Under the pieces are notes generated by a model that did not search any database, was not told the origin of the DNA, and worked only from the letters and a program-made list of their open reading frames with translations. The position numbers and the translations under genes were made by a program. From Allostella sp. ATCC 35155 (lineage in GTDB: Bacteria > Pseudomonadota > Alphaproteobacteria > ATCC43930 > Allostellaceae), in contig AP019701.1 in the NCBI GenBank assembly GCA_006738865.1, positions 1,980,001 to 2,044,000 on the forward strand: a stretch of 64,000 nt of DNA, given 5' to 3'. Shown here one piece after another: positions 7,770 to 16,636 of this stretch. Every line of letters starts with the position of its first letter. Position 1 is the first letter of the stretch.

Positions 7770-9332
7770 TCAGGCAGCGGGCAGCGCGGCGGCCTGCCGT
7801 TCGCGCTCCCGCAGGATCTTACGATTGACCTTTCCGGCCGGCGTCTTGGGCAGTTCGCCCACCACTTCGACGCGACGCGGGAACTCGTGCTGGCTCAGGC
7901 GCTGGCGGACGAAATCCTGGATCTCCTGGACGAAGGCGTCGTCGGCGGTGCGCGGGCTCACCAGGAACGCCTTGACGACCTGTCCGCGGAGCGGGTCGGG
8001 CACGCCGATGACGGCCGCCTCGCGGACGTCCGGGTGCTTCAGCAGCTGGTTCTCGATCTCGACCGCGCTCATGGTCCAGCCGGCCGAGATGATGATGTCG
8101 TCGGCCCGGCCGCCGTGGAAGAAGTAGCCGTCGGCGTCGACATGGCCGAGATCCTTGGTCGGGAACCAGGCGTCGCGCCGCCAAACCTTGATCTCGCCGA
8201 TCTCGCCCGGCGCGCAGGGCCGCCCGTCCGGCGCCTGGACCTCGACCCGGGTGCCCGGAACCGCTTTGCCGAGCGAGCCCGGCTTGACCGGAAAGTCGGC
8301 GGCGCCCGGATAGCTGACGAGGATGACTCCGACCTCGGTCGTGCCGTAGATGCTGCAGACCGGCAGGTGGAAGGTGCGGTCGATGAAGTCGAGGGTGTCG
8401 GCGTCGATCGGCTCGCCCGTGTAGGACATCTTGCGCAGCTGGTAGCGGTACGCGTCGGCCCGGCCCGAGTTCTTCATCATGCGGTAGTGGGTGGCCGCGG
8501 CCGACAGGTTGGTGATGCCGTAGTCCTGCAGCGCGCGCAGCAGGCGGTCGGCGTCGAAGCGGCCGGAATAGGCGCCGGTGGTGACGCCCATCGCCAGCGG
8601 CGCCAGGGTGCCGTGCCACAGCCCGTGGCCCCAGGCCGGCGATGACGGGCAGAAATACTGGTCGCCCGGCCGGATGCCGGTGCCGTAGAGGGCGGCGATC
8701 ATCACCGTCACGATGGCGCGGTGGGTGTGGCGCACCGCATCGGGCAGCTCGCGCGTCGTGCCGGAGGTGTACTGGAACATCGCGAGGTCGTCGGCGCGCG
8801 TCGCAACCGCGAACGTCGCCGGCTGCTGCGCGAGCTCGGCCTCCAGTCCCGATCCGACGATCAGCACGTCGAGGTCGGGGATGCCGTCGGTGATCGCCGC
8901 CTTCTCGGGGTTGGTCACCAGCACCCGCGGCGTGCAGTCGTCGACGCGCAGGCGCAGCCCGTCCGGCCCGAACAGGGTGAACAGCGGCACCGCGATGGCA
9001 CCCGCCTTCATCGCCCCGAACAGGCTGGCATAGAAGGGCAGGGACGGCTCCAGCATGATCGCGACCCGGTCCCCGGGCGCGACGCCCCGCGCCACCAGCA
9101 GGTTCGCGAATCGCGACGACTCCTCGGCCAGCTGGCGGAAGGTGATCACCTCGTCGCTGCCGTCGGCATGGGCGATGCGGACGGCGATGCGCGCGGGGTC
9201 CGCGGCATGCCGGTCGATGCATTCGTGCGCCAGGTTCAGCCGCTCGCGGGTGCCGTCGAACAGCTCCCACAGGCGGGCGGACGAGAACTGCGCCTGGGCG
9301 TCGGCGTAGGTCGATAGATCGGTCAGCTTCAC
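7770..9332 (-). CDS. AMP-dependent acyl-CoA synthetase/ligase
   Basis: Activates an organic acid to its CoA thioester through an acyl-adenylate. It has the P-loop-like segment TSGTTRELPDAVRHTH (a subfamily variant of TSGTTG-P-K), the YGTTEVGVI adenylate motif, and the C-terminal catalytic lysine in TPAGKVNRKIL. I place the start at the GTG at 9332 (VKLTDLS), which has GGAAGGGGAG upstream; the frame opens farther up to 9401 but those codons do not look like protein. It is divergent from the IclR gene, 90 bp away, and heads a two-gene run with the MaoC protein. Confidence 0.86.
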   Translation of the reverse strand: MKLTDLSTYADAQAQFSSARLWELFDGTRERLNLAHECIDRHAADPARIAVRIAHADGSDEVITFRQLAEESSRFANLLVARGVAPGDRVAIMLEPSLPFYASLFGAMKAGAIAVPLFTLFGPDGLRLRVDDCTPRVLVTNPEKAAITDGIPDLDVLIVGSGLEAELAQQPATFAVATRADDLAMFQYTSGTTRELPDAVRHTHRAIVTVMIAALYGTGIRPGDQYFCPSSPAWGHGLWHGTLAPLAMGVTTGAYSGRFDADRLLRALQDYGITNLSAAATHYRMMKNSGRADAYRYQLRKMSYTGEPIDADTLDFIDRTFHLPVCSIYGTTEVGVILVSYPGAADFPVKPGSLGKAVPGTRVEVQAPDGRPCAPGEIGEIKVWRRDAWFPTKDLGHVDADGYFFHGGRADDIIISAGWTMSAVEIENQLLKHPDVREAAVIGVPDPLRGQVVKAFLVSPRTADDAFVQEIQDFVRQRLSQHEFPRRVEVVGELPKTPAGKVNRKILRERERQAAALPAA

Positions 9333-9380
9333 TCGGGCGGCTCCCCTTCCGGCGGGTCGGAAGTCGGTGTTCGCTGCGCA

Positions 9381-9402
9381 CTTGTCGTTGTCAGGGTACA
9401 AG
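9381..9402. promoter_or_regulatory. Candidate IclR operator in a divergent intergenic region
   Basis: The 90-bp gap between the divergent acyl-CoA ligase and IclR genes contains the inverted repeat CTTGT-N12-ACAAG. It overlaps a possible iclR promoter, TTGTCA (9388-9393) and TATCTA (9411-9416), spaced by 17 nt. That promoter would start transcription at about the ATG at 9423, suggesting a nearly leaderless mRNA. IclR proteins usually bind such dyads in their own divergent promoters; the link is inference. Confidence 0.4.
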
Positions 9403-9422
9403 CGGCGTGGTATCTACGCAAT

Positions 9423-10364
9423 ATGACGGGAACGCGGCATGCGTCAACAAGCGAGCGATCGGGCCGTTCGTCGATCGCTCGAACAGCCGATGGGGTGGCG
9501 GCGCGGGCGGTGCCGGCGATCACCCGCGGCGTCGCCATCCTCAAACTGCTGGCGCGCAGCCCCGAGCCCCTGGGCGCGGTGGCGATCGCGCGCGCCCTCG
9601 ACATCATCCCGAGCACCGCCCTGCACATCCTGCGGGCGCTGGTGGCCGAGCAGCTCGTCGCCTTCGACGGCGAGAAGAAGCGCTATTCGCTGGATGCGGG
9701 AATCCTGACGCTGGCGCGCAGCACGCTGCGCCAGGACAGCTTCTCGGCCTTCGCCCAGCCGCACCTCGACGCGATCGCACGGACCTATGGCGTGACGGCC
9801 ATCGGCACCCGGGTCCTCGGCCTGACTCACATGATCGTCGTCTGCATCTCCCACTCGGAGATGATGCTGCGCATCCATGTCGACATCGGCAGCCGCTTCC
9901 CGGCGCTGATCAGCGCCACCGGCCGCTGCCTCGCCGCGTTCGGCGACCTGCCGGAGCCCGATCTGCGCCGCGCGTTCGAGCGACTGCGCTGGGACGATCC
10001 GCCGGACTACGCGCTCTGGCAGCGCCAGGTCGAGCAGGCGCGCCAGCTCGGCTACGGCGTCGACGACGGCAGCTACATCCGCGGCATCACCATCCTGGCC
10101 GCACCGGTATTCAGCATCAGCGGCCGCATGACCCATGCGCTCGCCGTGGTGGCGCTGCGCGACCAGGCCCAGGCCGATCGCTTCGAGCAGATCGGCGCGG
10201 CCATGCGCGAGGCGGCCCGGTCGATCTCGGAGCGGCTCGGCTTCGCCGGGCCGGCCGCGGACGGGCAGCCTGCCATCGACCATGACAAGCCTGCGGCACG
10301 GCAGGCAATTCGACGAACCAACGGGACGGGAAATGCCAGAAAGCGGAGAACGACCGGTACCTGA
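9423..10364 (+). CDS. IclR-family transcriptional regulator
   Basis: A 313-aa IclR protein. An N-terminal winged helix-turn-helix starts at about VPAITRGVAILKLLA (residues 30-44) and continues PSTALHILRALVAEQLV. It is followed by the effector domain with VTAIGTRVLGLTHMIVV and the family's RGITILAAPVFSISGR near the end. The first 28 residues and last 40 are low-complexity extensions. It sits between the divergent ligase/hydratase genes and the downstream CoA-transferase/TRAP genes, so it probably controls both arms in response to a pathway acid. The effector is unknown. Confidence 0.88.
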   Translation: MTGTRHASTSERSGRSSIARTADGVAARAVPAITRGVAILKLLARSPEPLGAVAIARALDIIPSTALHILRALVAEQLVAFDGEKKRYSLDAGILTLARSTLRQDSFSAFAQPHLDAIARTYGVTAIGTRVLGLTHMIVVCISHSEMMLRIHVDIGSRFPALISATGRCLAAFGDLPEPDLRRAFERLRWDDPPDYALWQRQVEQARQLGYGVDDGSYIRGITILAAPVFSISGRMTHALAVVALRDQAQADRFEQIGAAMREAARSISERLGFAGPAADGQPAIDHDKPAARQAIRRTNGTGNARKRRTTGT

Positions 10365-11547
10365 CACCGGCCAGAAGAATCCTGGGCAGAAGGACCATTG
10401 GCAGCCGCTGGCGGGCGTCCGCGTCGCGGACTTCTCGCTGCTGCTGCCGGGCCCCTTCGCCACGGTCACCTTGGCCGACCTCGGGGCGGACGTCGTGAAG
10501 GTCGAGCCGCCGCAGGGCGACTTCGCGCGCCAGATGCCGGTCGCCATGTTCCGCATGGCCAACCGCAGCAAGCGCAGCATCGCGCTCGATCTCAAGCACC
10601 CGTCCGCGACCGCGGTGGTGGCCCGGCTGGCCGCCTGGGCCGATGTCGCGATCGAGGGCTATCGGCCGGGGGTGGCCGACCGCATCGGCATCGGCTACGC
10701 CGCGCTGTCGGCGATCAACCCCGGCATCGTCTACTGTTCGATCTCCGGCTACGGCCAGACCGGGCCGGAGCGGCTGCGGCCGGGGCACGATCTCAACTAC
10801 CTCGCGGCCGGCGGCGCGATGGCGCTGCCGGGGCACTGGCTGGAGCCGCCGCGCCGCTCCGGCCTGCCGATTGCCGACCTCGTCGCCGGCAGCTATGCGG
10901 TGATCGCGATCCTGAGCGCGCTGCATGAACGCGGCCGGACCGGGCGCGGCGCCTATCTCGACCTCAGCCTGGCGGAGACGGCGCTGTCGCTGGCAGCCGT
11001 GCGGCACGGGCCCGAACTGGACCATCCCACGCGCGACCATATGTATCCGACCAACGACCTGTACCGGACCGCGGACGGCAAGGCGATCGCGTTCGGCATC
11101 GTCGAGCAGCATTTCTGGCAGGCGCTGGTCGATGCCGTCGGCGATCTCGCACCCGAGCTGCGCGATCCCGCCTATGCCGACGAGCCGGGCCGCCGCCGCA
11201 TGGGCGACCAGCTGTCGCGCCAGCTGCATGCGCTGATGGCGACCCGCACGGCGGCCGAATGGATGGCGATCTTCGATGGCCACGACGTGCCGGCCAGCAT
11301 CGCGCTGACCCCGGCCGAGGCGGTCGCCAGCCCGCAGATGAAAGCGCGCGAGATGATGGTCGAGCATGAGGGGGAGGGGCATGTGCCGTTCCCGGTCCGC
11401 GTGAACGGCGGTCGCGGCGCCGGCGTGCGCTGGAACGCGCCGCCGGTCGGCGCCCATGCCGAGGCGGTGCTGGCCGATCTCGGGTTTTCCGATGCGGAGC
11501 GGCGGGAGCTCGGGCGGTCCGGCCTCTTCGGCCGCTCGGGCCGCTAG
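10333..11547 (+). CDS. Class III CoA-transferase (CaiB/BaiF family), first copy
   Basis: A 404-aa class III CoA-transferase. It shows the N-terminal GVRVADFSLLLPGPFATVTLADLGADVVKVEPP signature (in two parts: LLLPGPFATVTLADLG and ADVVKVEPP), the RSKRSIALDL segment, and the catalytic Asp in PGHDLNYLA. The family moves CoA between acyl donors and acceptors via an aspartyl anhydride. The ATG at 10333 overlaps the end of iclR by 32 bp. It is followed 12 bp later by a second, related enzyme, so the two may form a heteromer or act on different intermediates. Confidence 0.88.
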   Translation: MPESGERPVPDTGQKNPGQKDHWQPLAGVRVADFSLLLPGPFATVTLADLGADVVKVEPPQGDFARQMPVAMFRMANRSKRSIALDLKHPSATAVVARLAAWADVAIEGYRPGVADRIGIGYAALSAINPGIVYCSISGYGQTGPERLRPGHDLNYLAAGGAMALPGHWLEPPRRSGLPIADLVAGSYAVIAILSALHERGRTGRGAYLDLSLAETALSLAAVRHGPELDHPTRDHMYPTNDLYRTADGKAIAFGIVEQHFWQALVDAVGDLAPELRDPAYADEPGRRRMGDQLSRQLHALMATRTAAEWMAIFDGHDVPASIALTPAEAVASPQMKAREMMVEHEGEGHVPFPVRVNGGRGAGVRWNAPPVGAHAEAVLADLGFSDAERRELGRSGLFGRSGR

Positions 11548-11559
11548 GGGGGCGACGCG

Positions 11560-12756
11560 ATGGCAGGCCCTCTCGCCGGGATCCGCGTGCTGGATCTCAC
11601 CATGAACATCCTCGGGCCGCTGGCCGCCCAGATTCTCGGCGACATGGGCGCCGACGTCTGGAAGGTCGAGCCGCCAGAAGGCGACACGCTGCGCGGCATC
11701 GGCAAGGGGCGCAATCCGCGCATGGGCCCCCTGTTCATGCACCTCAACCGGAACAAGCGCAGCATCGCGCTCGACCTCAAGTCGGCCGCGGCCAAGGAGG
11801 TTCTGGCGCGCCTCGTCGGCCGCGCGGACGTGCTGCTGCACAACATGCGGCCGCAGGCGCTCGACCGTCTCGGCCTGTCCTATGCCGACGCCGCCCGGAT
11901 CAATCCGCGGATCGTCCATTGCGGCGCCTTCGGCTTCGGCCAGGGCGGTCCCTATGCCGCGCGCCCGGCCTATGACGACCTCATCCAGGGGGCGGTCGGC
12001 CTGCCGATCCTCCAGGCCGAGCCCGGGCGCGAGCCGCGCTACGTCGCCTCGGCCGTCGTCGATCGCGCGATCGGCATGGCGCTGGCGTCGGCCGTCGGGA
12101 TGGCGCTCTTCGCGCGCGAGCGCACCGGCCGCGGCCAGGCGGTCGAGGTTCCGATGTACGAGAGCATGGTCCAACTGGTCTGGTCCGATCATCTGTTCGG
12201 CGAGACCTTCGTGCCGCCGACCGGCAGCGCCGGCTATCCGCGCATGCTCGATCCCGAGCGTCGGCCCTATCGCACGACCGACGGCTACATCAGCGTCCTC
12301 ATCTATACCGACCGCCACTGGGCGCGCTTCTTCGAGGCGATCGGCGAGCCGGAGATGGCGCGCGATCCGCGCTATGCCACGATCACCGGCCGCACCGAGC
12401 ATATCGGCTGGCTCTACGCCTTCCTCGCCCGCACCTTCGTCTCGCGGACGACGGACGAATGGATGGAACTGCTGACGCAGGCGGACATTCCGGCCGCCCC
12501 GCTGCTGACCGCGGCCTCGCTGCTGACCGACGCGCACCTGCAGGCGACGGGCTTCCTGCGCCAGGTCGAGCATCCGACCGAGGGCACCATCCGCGCCTTC
12601 GGCATTCCCTCGAACTGGAGCGATACCGCACCCGAGATCGTGCGGCAGGCGCCGCGGGTGGGCGAGCACACGGTCGAGGTGCTGCGCGAACTCGAATACT
12701 CCGCGGCCGAGGTCGACGGGCTGCTGTCGTCCCAGGCGGCGGTGGCGGCCCGATGA
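11560..12756 (+). CDS. Class III CoA-transferase (CaiB/BaiF family), second copy
   Basis: A 398-aa paralogue of the preceding gene, with GIRVLDLTMNILGPLAAQIL at the N terminus, GADVWKVEPPEGD, NKRSIALDL, and the catalytic Asp probably in RPAYDDLIQG. Tandem class III CoA-transferases are common in organic-acid degradation clusters, including heterodimeric forms such as succinyl-CoA:mesaconate or benzylsuccinate types. Its stop overlaps the dctQ start as ATGA, which couples uptake and activation genes in one transcript. Confidence 0.87.
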   Translation: MAGPLAGIRVLDLTMNILGPLAAQILGDMGADVWKVEPPEGDTLRGIGKGRNPRMGPLFMHLNRNKRSIALDLKSAAAKEVLARLVGRADVLLHNMRPQALDRLGLSYADAARINPRIVHCGAFGFGQGGPYAARPAYDDLIQGAVGLPILQAEPGREPRYVASAVVDRAIGMALASAVGMALFARERTGRGQAVEVPMYESMVQLVWSDHLFGETFVPPTGSAGYPRMLDPERRPYRTTDGYISVLIYTDRHWARFFEAIGEPEMARDPRYATITGRTEHIGWLYAFLARTFVSRTTDEWMELLTQADIPAAPLLTAASLLTDAHLQATGFLRQVEHPTEGTIRAFGIPSNWSDTAPEIVRQAPRVGEHTVEVLRELEYSAAEVDGLLSSQAAVAAR

Positions 12757-13256
12757 TGGACGGGACGGCGAACCCGGCCCGCCGCGACGCGCTCGCAGTC
12801 TTCGAGGACGTCCTGCATTGGGCGGGGTGCCTGTGCTTGGCGGCCGTGCTCGTGCTCGTCACGGCCGACGCCCTCCTGCGTTATGCACTCAACGAGCCGA
12901 TCGCCTTCCAGTTCGAATTCACCGAGATGTACCTGATGCCGGCGATGGCGACCCTGTCGCTGGCTCGGGTGCAGCGCCGGGGCGGGCATCTCGCCATCGA
13001 CTTCGTGCAGATGCGCTGGTTCGGTCGTGCCGGGCCGCTCCTGATCCGGCTGAACGCCCTGCTGCCGGCCATCTTCTTCGCGCTCGTCGCCTGGCAGTCG
13101 GGCGAGTACGCCTGGGCCGCCTATGTGCGCGAGGACATCTACATGGGCGTCATCGACTGGCCCAGCTATCTCGCCTTCGCGAGCATCCCGATCGGCACGG
13201 GAATGCTGACGCTGCGCCTGCTGGCGGACGCCGTCCGCCCGCCGCCGCAGCACTAG
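12753..13256 (+). CDS. dctQ: TRAP transporter small permease (DctQ-type)
   Basis: A 167-aa membrane protein with four predicted hydrophobic segments: LCLAAVLVLVTADALLRYAL, MYLMPAMATLSLA, LLPAIFFALVAWQS and YLAFASIPIGTGMLTLRLLA. It matches the DctQ small permease of tripartite ATP-independent periplasmic transporters, including the ARVQRRGGHLAIDF segment. Partners are the binding protein and large permease immediately downstream. The start ATG overlaps the stop of the preceding CoA-transferase. Confidence 0.88.
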   Translation: MMDGTANPARRDALAVFEDVLHWAGCLCLAAVLVLVTADALLRYALNEPIAFQFEFTEMYLMPAMATLSLARVQRRGGHLAIDFVQMRWFGRAGPLLIRLNALLPAIFFALVAWQSGEYAWAAYVREDIYMGVIDWPSYLAFASIPIGTGMLTLRLLADAVRPPPQH

Positions 13257-13298
13257 AAGAGCCGCAATCGAACCCCATAGAGGAGGAGAGGAGACGTC

Positions 13299-14324
13299 AT
13301 GAAGACATATGCCCCTCGCACCGTCGGACTGGCCGCCGCAGGCCTGCTGCTAGCGCTCGGCTCGGGCACCGCGCTTGCCCAGACGATCGAGCTCAAGGTC
13401 GGGGACTTCCAGTCGCTGCAGCATGTGCAGTCCAAGGAAGGCACCCAGTGGTTCATGCGCGAGGTCGAGAAGCGCACGAACGGCAAGGTCAAGTTCGTCC
13501 ACTTCCCGGCCGAGCAGGCGGCCAAGGCGCGCGGCCTGCTGGACGCCGCCAAGAGCGGCGTCATCGACATCGCCCTTGCCGGCAACCTCTATACGCCGGA
13601 CCGGCTGCCGCTCAATTCGATCGTCGGCCTGCCGGGCCTCGGCAAGACGGCGGAAGAGGGAACCCGGGCCCTCAACTCCCTCCTGAAGAAGGGGCCGCTG
13701 CGCGACGAGTTCATCGAGGAAGGCGTCGTCCCGATCTACGCCTACGAACTGACGCCCTACCAGATCCTGCTCCGCAGCAAGCCGGTCGCCTCGGTCCAGG
13801 ACTGGCGCGGCCTCAAGATCCGCACCGGTGGCACCACCCAGGCCCTGACCATGCGGGCCCTGGGCGCCTCCGGCGTCAATCTTCCGGGGCCCGAGGTCTA
13901 TACCGCGGTCGAGCGCGGCACGGTCGACGGCGTGCTGTTCCCGATCCCGTCGGTGCCCGGCTACAACCTGCAGGAAGTGGTCAAGTACATCTCGACCAAC
14001 GGCTCCTTCGGCAATTTCGGCATGACGCTCGTCATGAATGCCGGCGTCCACGCCAAGTTGCCGGCGGACGTGCGCAAGGTGATCGATGAGGTCGGGTTCG
14101 ACGCGGCGATCAACGTCGCCCGCGCCCAGGACAATTCCACCGCCGGCCTGCTGGCGGAATGGAAGGCCAAGGGCATCACCCTCATCGAGTTCACGCCCGC
14201 CCAGCTCAAGGCGTTCAGCGAGGCGATGAAGCCGGTGGCCGACGACTGGGTCACCCGCATCGGCAAGCAGCGCCCCGCGGCCAAGCAGGTGCTGGAGTCC
14301 TTCCAACAGGCCTTTGCCCAGTGA
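13299..14324 (+). CDS. dctP: TRAP transporter substrate-binding protein (DctP-type)
   Basis: A 341-aa periplasmic solute-binding protein. A signal peptide (positive MKTYAPR, hydrophobic core, cleavage after TALA at about residue 27) precedes the mature DctP fold. The family's substrate-binding Arg is likely in DWRGLKIRTGG (about 168-178). It captures a carboxylate and hands it to DctQM. A strong GAGGAGAGGAGA ribosome site precedes the ATG. The last bases and stop are part of a 17-bp tandem duplication, followed by a long GC hairpin before dctM. Confidence 0.9.
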   Translation: MKTYAPRTVGLAAAGLLLALGSGTALAQTIELKVGDFQSLQHVQSKEGTQWFMREVEKRTNGKVKFVHFPAEQAAKARGLLDAAKSGVIDIALAGNLYTPDRLPLNSIVGLPGLGKTAEEGTRALNSLLKKGPLRDEFIEEGVVPIYAYELTPYQILLRSKPVASVQDWRGLKIRTGGTTQALTMRALGASGVNLPGPEVYTAVERGTVDGVLFPIPSVPGYNLQEVVKYISTNGSFGNFGMTLVMNAGVHAKLPADVRKVIDEVGFDAAINVARAQDNSTAGLLAEWKAKGITLIEFTPAQLKAFSEAMKPVADDWVTRIGKQRPAAKQVLESFQQAFAQ

Positions 14325-14347
14325 TCCCGGGCTCCCAGTGATCCCGG

Positions 14348-14380
14348 GCGGCCGGCGCCTCGATCGAGCGCGCCGGCCGC
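14348..14380 (+). terminator. Long perfect GC hairpin between dctP and dctM
   Basis: An 11-bp perfect inverted repeat (GCGGCCGGCGC / GCGCCGGCCGC) flanks a self-complementary CTCGATCGAG loop. There is no T run. Its place after the binding-protein gene suggests partial termination or 3'-end protection, so that more binding protein than permease is made (inference from position). Confidence 0.5.
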
Positions 14381-14426
14381 ACCACTCGTCCGGCTCCATC
14401 CGTTCCTGCCTGGAAGGCCGTCTTCC

Positions 14427-15713
14427 GTGATTCTGGCCATCGTCGTCGCTCTTCTGTTCGTCCTGCTGCTGTGCCGGATGCCGGTCGCGTTCGCCATGGG
14501 CATCGCCGGCTTCGTCGGGCTGGCGAGCCAGATGCCCATGAGTGCCGCCCTGTCGATCCTGGAGCGGGTCGTCTTCGACACCACCTCGGCCTTCATCCTG
14601 GTGGCGATCCCGCTCTTCATCCTGATGGCCGAGATCCTGACCGCGGGCGACATGACGCGACGCGCGGTGATCGCCTGCCAGGCCTGGCTCGGCCATTTCC
14701 GCGGCGGGCTGGCGCTGGCGACGCTCGGCACGGCCGTCCTGCTGGCCGCGCTGGTCGGCTCGAGCACCGCGTCGAGCGCGACCATGGCCTCCTCGGCCTA
14801 TCCGGAGATGAAGAAGCACGCCTATGACGACCGGCTGTCGACGGCCATCGTCAGCGTCGGCGGCACGCTCGCGATCCTCATCCCGCCCAGCATCATCCTG
14901 ATCTTCTACGGGGTGATGACCGAGACCTCGATCGGCAAGCTCTTCCTCGCCGGCGTCGGGCCGGGGCTGCTGACGGCAGCGGCGCTCGCGACCACGATCC
15001 TCTGGGTTTCCCGCCGGCCGGGCATGGCGCCGTCGGCGATGCAGTTCAGCCTGCGCCGCGCCATCTCCTCTTCGGCCCCGATCTGGCCGGTCATCGTGCT
15101 GCTGGTCGGGCTGATGCTGGTCATCTATGCCGGCGTCGCGTCGCCGACCGAGGCGGGCGCGCTCGGCGCGTCGGGCGCGCTGCTGCTGGCGCTGGCCCGG
15201 CGCTCGCTCAGCGGCGGGGCGCTGGCCCGCGCCTTCGGCCGGGCGGTGCAGACCACCGTCATGATCGTGACGATCATCTACTGCTCGCAGATCTTCTCCA
15301 GCTACCTCGTCTTCACGCGAGTGACGCAGGATTTCATCCTGCTGGTGCAGGGCGCCGATCTGCCGTCCGTGCTGGTGCTGGTCGCGGTCCTGCTGGTCGT
15401 CCTGGTCCTCGGATTCTTCCTCGACCAGCTGGCGATCATGTCGCTGACGCTGCCGCTGCTGTTCCCGCTGATGATGGCGCTGCAGTACGACCCGGTCTGG
15501 TTCGGGATCATCGTCACCAAGACCGTCGAGATCGGCCTGCTGACGCCGCCGCTGGGCCTCAACGTCTATGTCACGGCCAGCCAGACCGGGGTGCCGCTCA
15601 AGACGGTGTTCCGCGGCGTCGTGCCGTTCCTGTTTGCCGAGATGATCGTGCTCACCCTGCTCGTCAGCATTCCGGAGATCACGCTCTGGCTGCCGAACCG
15701 GATGGGCTTCTGA
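14427..15713 (+). CDS. dctM: TRAP transporter large permease (DctM-type)
   Basis: A 428-aa, very hydrophobic protein with about 12 transmembrane segments. It has the DctM landmarks FAMGIAGFVGLA near the N terminus, LVGSSTASSATMASSAYPEM in the first half and EIGLLTPPLGLNVYVTAS near the end. It forms the Na+-coupled transport channel with DctQ. I use the GTG at 14427, preceded by GGAAGG at about 10 nt. It completes the TRAP set dctQ-dctP-dctM embedded in the catabolic cluster. Confidence 0.9.
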   Translation: MILAIVVALLFVLLLCRMPVAFAMGIAGFVGLASQMPMSAALSILERVVFDTTSAFILVAIPLFILMAEILTAGDMTRRAVIACQAWLGHFRGGLALATLGTAVLLAALVGSSTASSATMASSAYPEMKKHAYDDRLSTAIVSVGGTLAILIPPSIILIFYGVMTETSIGKLFLAGVGPGLLTAAALATTILWVSRRPGMAPSAMQFSLRRAISSSAPIWPVIVLLVGLMLVIYAGVASPTEAGALGASGALLLALARRSLSGGALARAFGRAVQTTVMIVTIIYCSQIFSSYLVFTRVTQDFILLVQGADLPSVLVLVAVLLVVLVLGFFLDQLAIMSLTLPLLFPLMMALQYDPVWFGIIVTKTVEIGLLTPPLGLNVYVTASQTGVPLKTVFRGVVPFLFAEMIVLTLLVSIPEITLWLPNRMGF

Positions 15714-15745
15714 CCGGTCGGTCCGAAGGATAGGGAGTAGCGGGA

Positions 15746-16636
15746 ATGCGCGTCGGATATGTCGGATTGGGCAACATGGGCGGGGCGCTGGCCCGGCGGC
15801 TCCAGCTCTCCATGCCGCTGCATGTCTTCGACCTGAACCCGGCCGCGGTCGACGGCCTCGTGGCCGCGGGCGCCGTCGCCTGCGCGTCGGCGCGCGAGGT
15901 CGCGGCCCGCTCGGATATCGTCCTGACCTGCCTGCAGACCTCGCGCCAGGTGCGCGACGCCGTCATGGGCGAGGACGGCATCGCCGCCGGGCTGGCCGCG
16001 GGCGGCATCATCGCCGACCAGACGACCGGCGACGCCTTCGAGACGCGGGCGCTGAACGCCGAACTTTCCGGCCGCGGGCTTCATTTCATCGACGCGCCGG
16101 TCAGCGGCGGGCCACCCGGGGCGGCCGCCGGCACCATCGCGATCATGGTCGGCGCCCCGGCGGAACTCTATGCGCGGGTCGAGCCGGTGCTGCGGGCGAT
16201 CAGCAGCAACGTCTTCCACACCGGCGACGTCGGCACCGGCCACGTCATGAAGGTGGCGAACAACCTGATGGCCGCTGCCCAGCGCCTGCTGACCCACGAG
16301 GTCATGTGCCTGGCGGTCAAGAGCGGCGTCGAGCCGGCGAAGGCCGTCGAGGTGATCCAGCGCAGCTCGGGCCGCAACTACACGATCGACGTCACCTATC
16401 CGCGCCACATCCTGACCGGCGACCTGTTCCAGGGCTTCACCCTGGCCCTGATGCACAAGGACGTGGCGCTGGCCAACGACCTCGCCGCCAAGGCCGGCGT
16501 GCCGCTGTTTCTCGGCGCCCAGGTCAAGGAGCACTATCAGGCCGCGATCAACGAGTTCGGCGCCGGCGGCGACGTCAACGATGCGGTGCGGATGTTCGAG
16601 CGCATGGCCGGAACCCGGGTCCGGCCGGCCGAATGA
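15746..16636 (+). CDS. Beta-hydroxyacid dehydrogenase (3-hydroxyisobutyrate dehydrogenase family)
   Basis: A 296-aa NAD(P)-dependent dehydrogenase. The Rossmann motif GYVGLGNMGGALARRL is at residues 4-19, the substrate-binding DAPVSGGPPGAAAGT segment follows, and the catalytic Lys lies in GHVMKVANNLMAA. Members oxidise 3-hydroxyisobutyrate, tartronate semialdehyde, glyoxylate and related acids. In this cluster it could oxidise the hydroxyacyl product of the MaoC step after CoA release (inference). The stop overlaps the next start as ATGA. Confidence 0.87.
   Translation: MRVGYVGLGNMGGALARRLQLSMPLHVFDLNPAAVDGLVAAGAVACASAREVAARSDIVLTCLQTSRQVRDAVMGEDGIAAGLAAGGIIADQTTGDAFETRALNAELSGRGLHFIDAPVSGGPPGAAAGTIAIMVGAPAELYARVEPVLRAISSNVFHTGDVGTGHVMKVANNLMAAAQRLLTHEVMCLAVKSGVEPAKAVEVIQRSSGRNYTIDVTYPRHILTGDLFQGFTLALMHKDVALANDLAAKAGVPLFLGAQVKEHYQAAINEFGAGGDVNDAVRMFERMAGTRVRPAE

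Noticed and set aside
9338-9401. An extended start for the acyl-CoA ligase at 9401
   Set aside because: The added codons lack protein character and the GTG at 9332 has a clear ribosome site.
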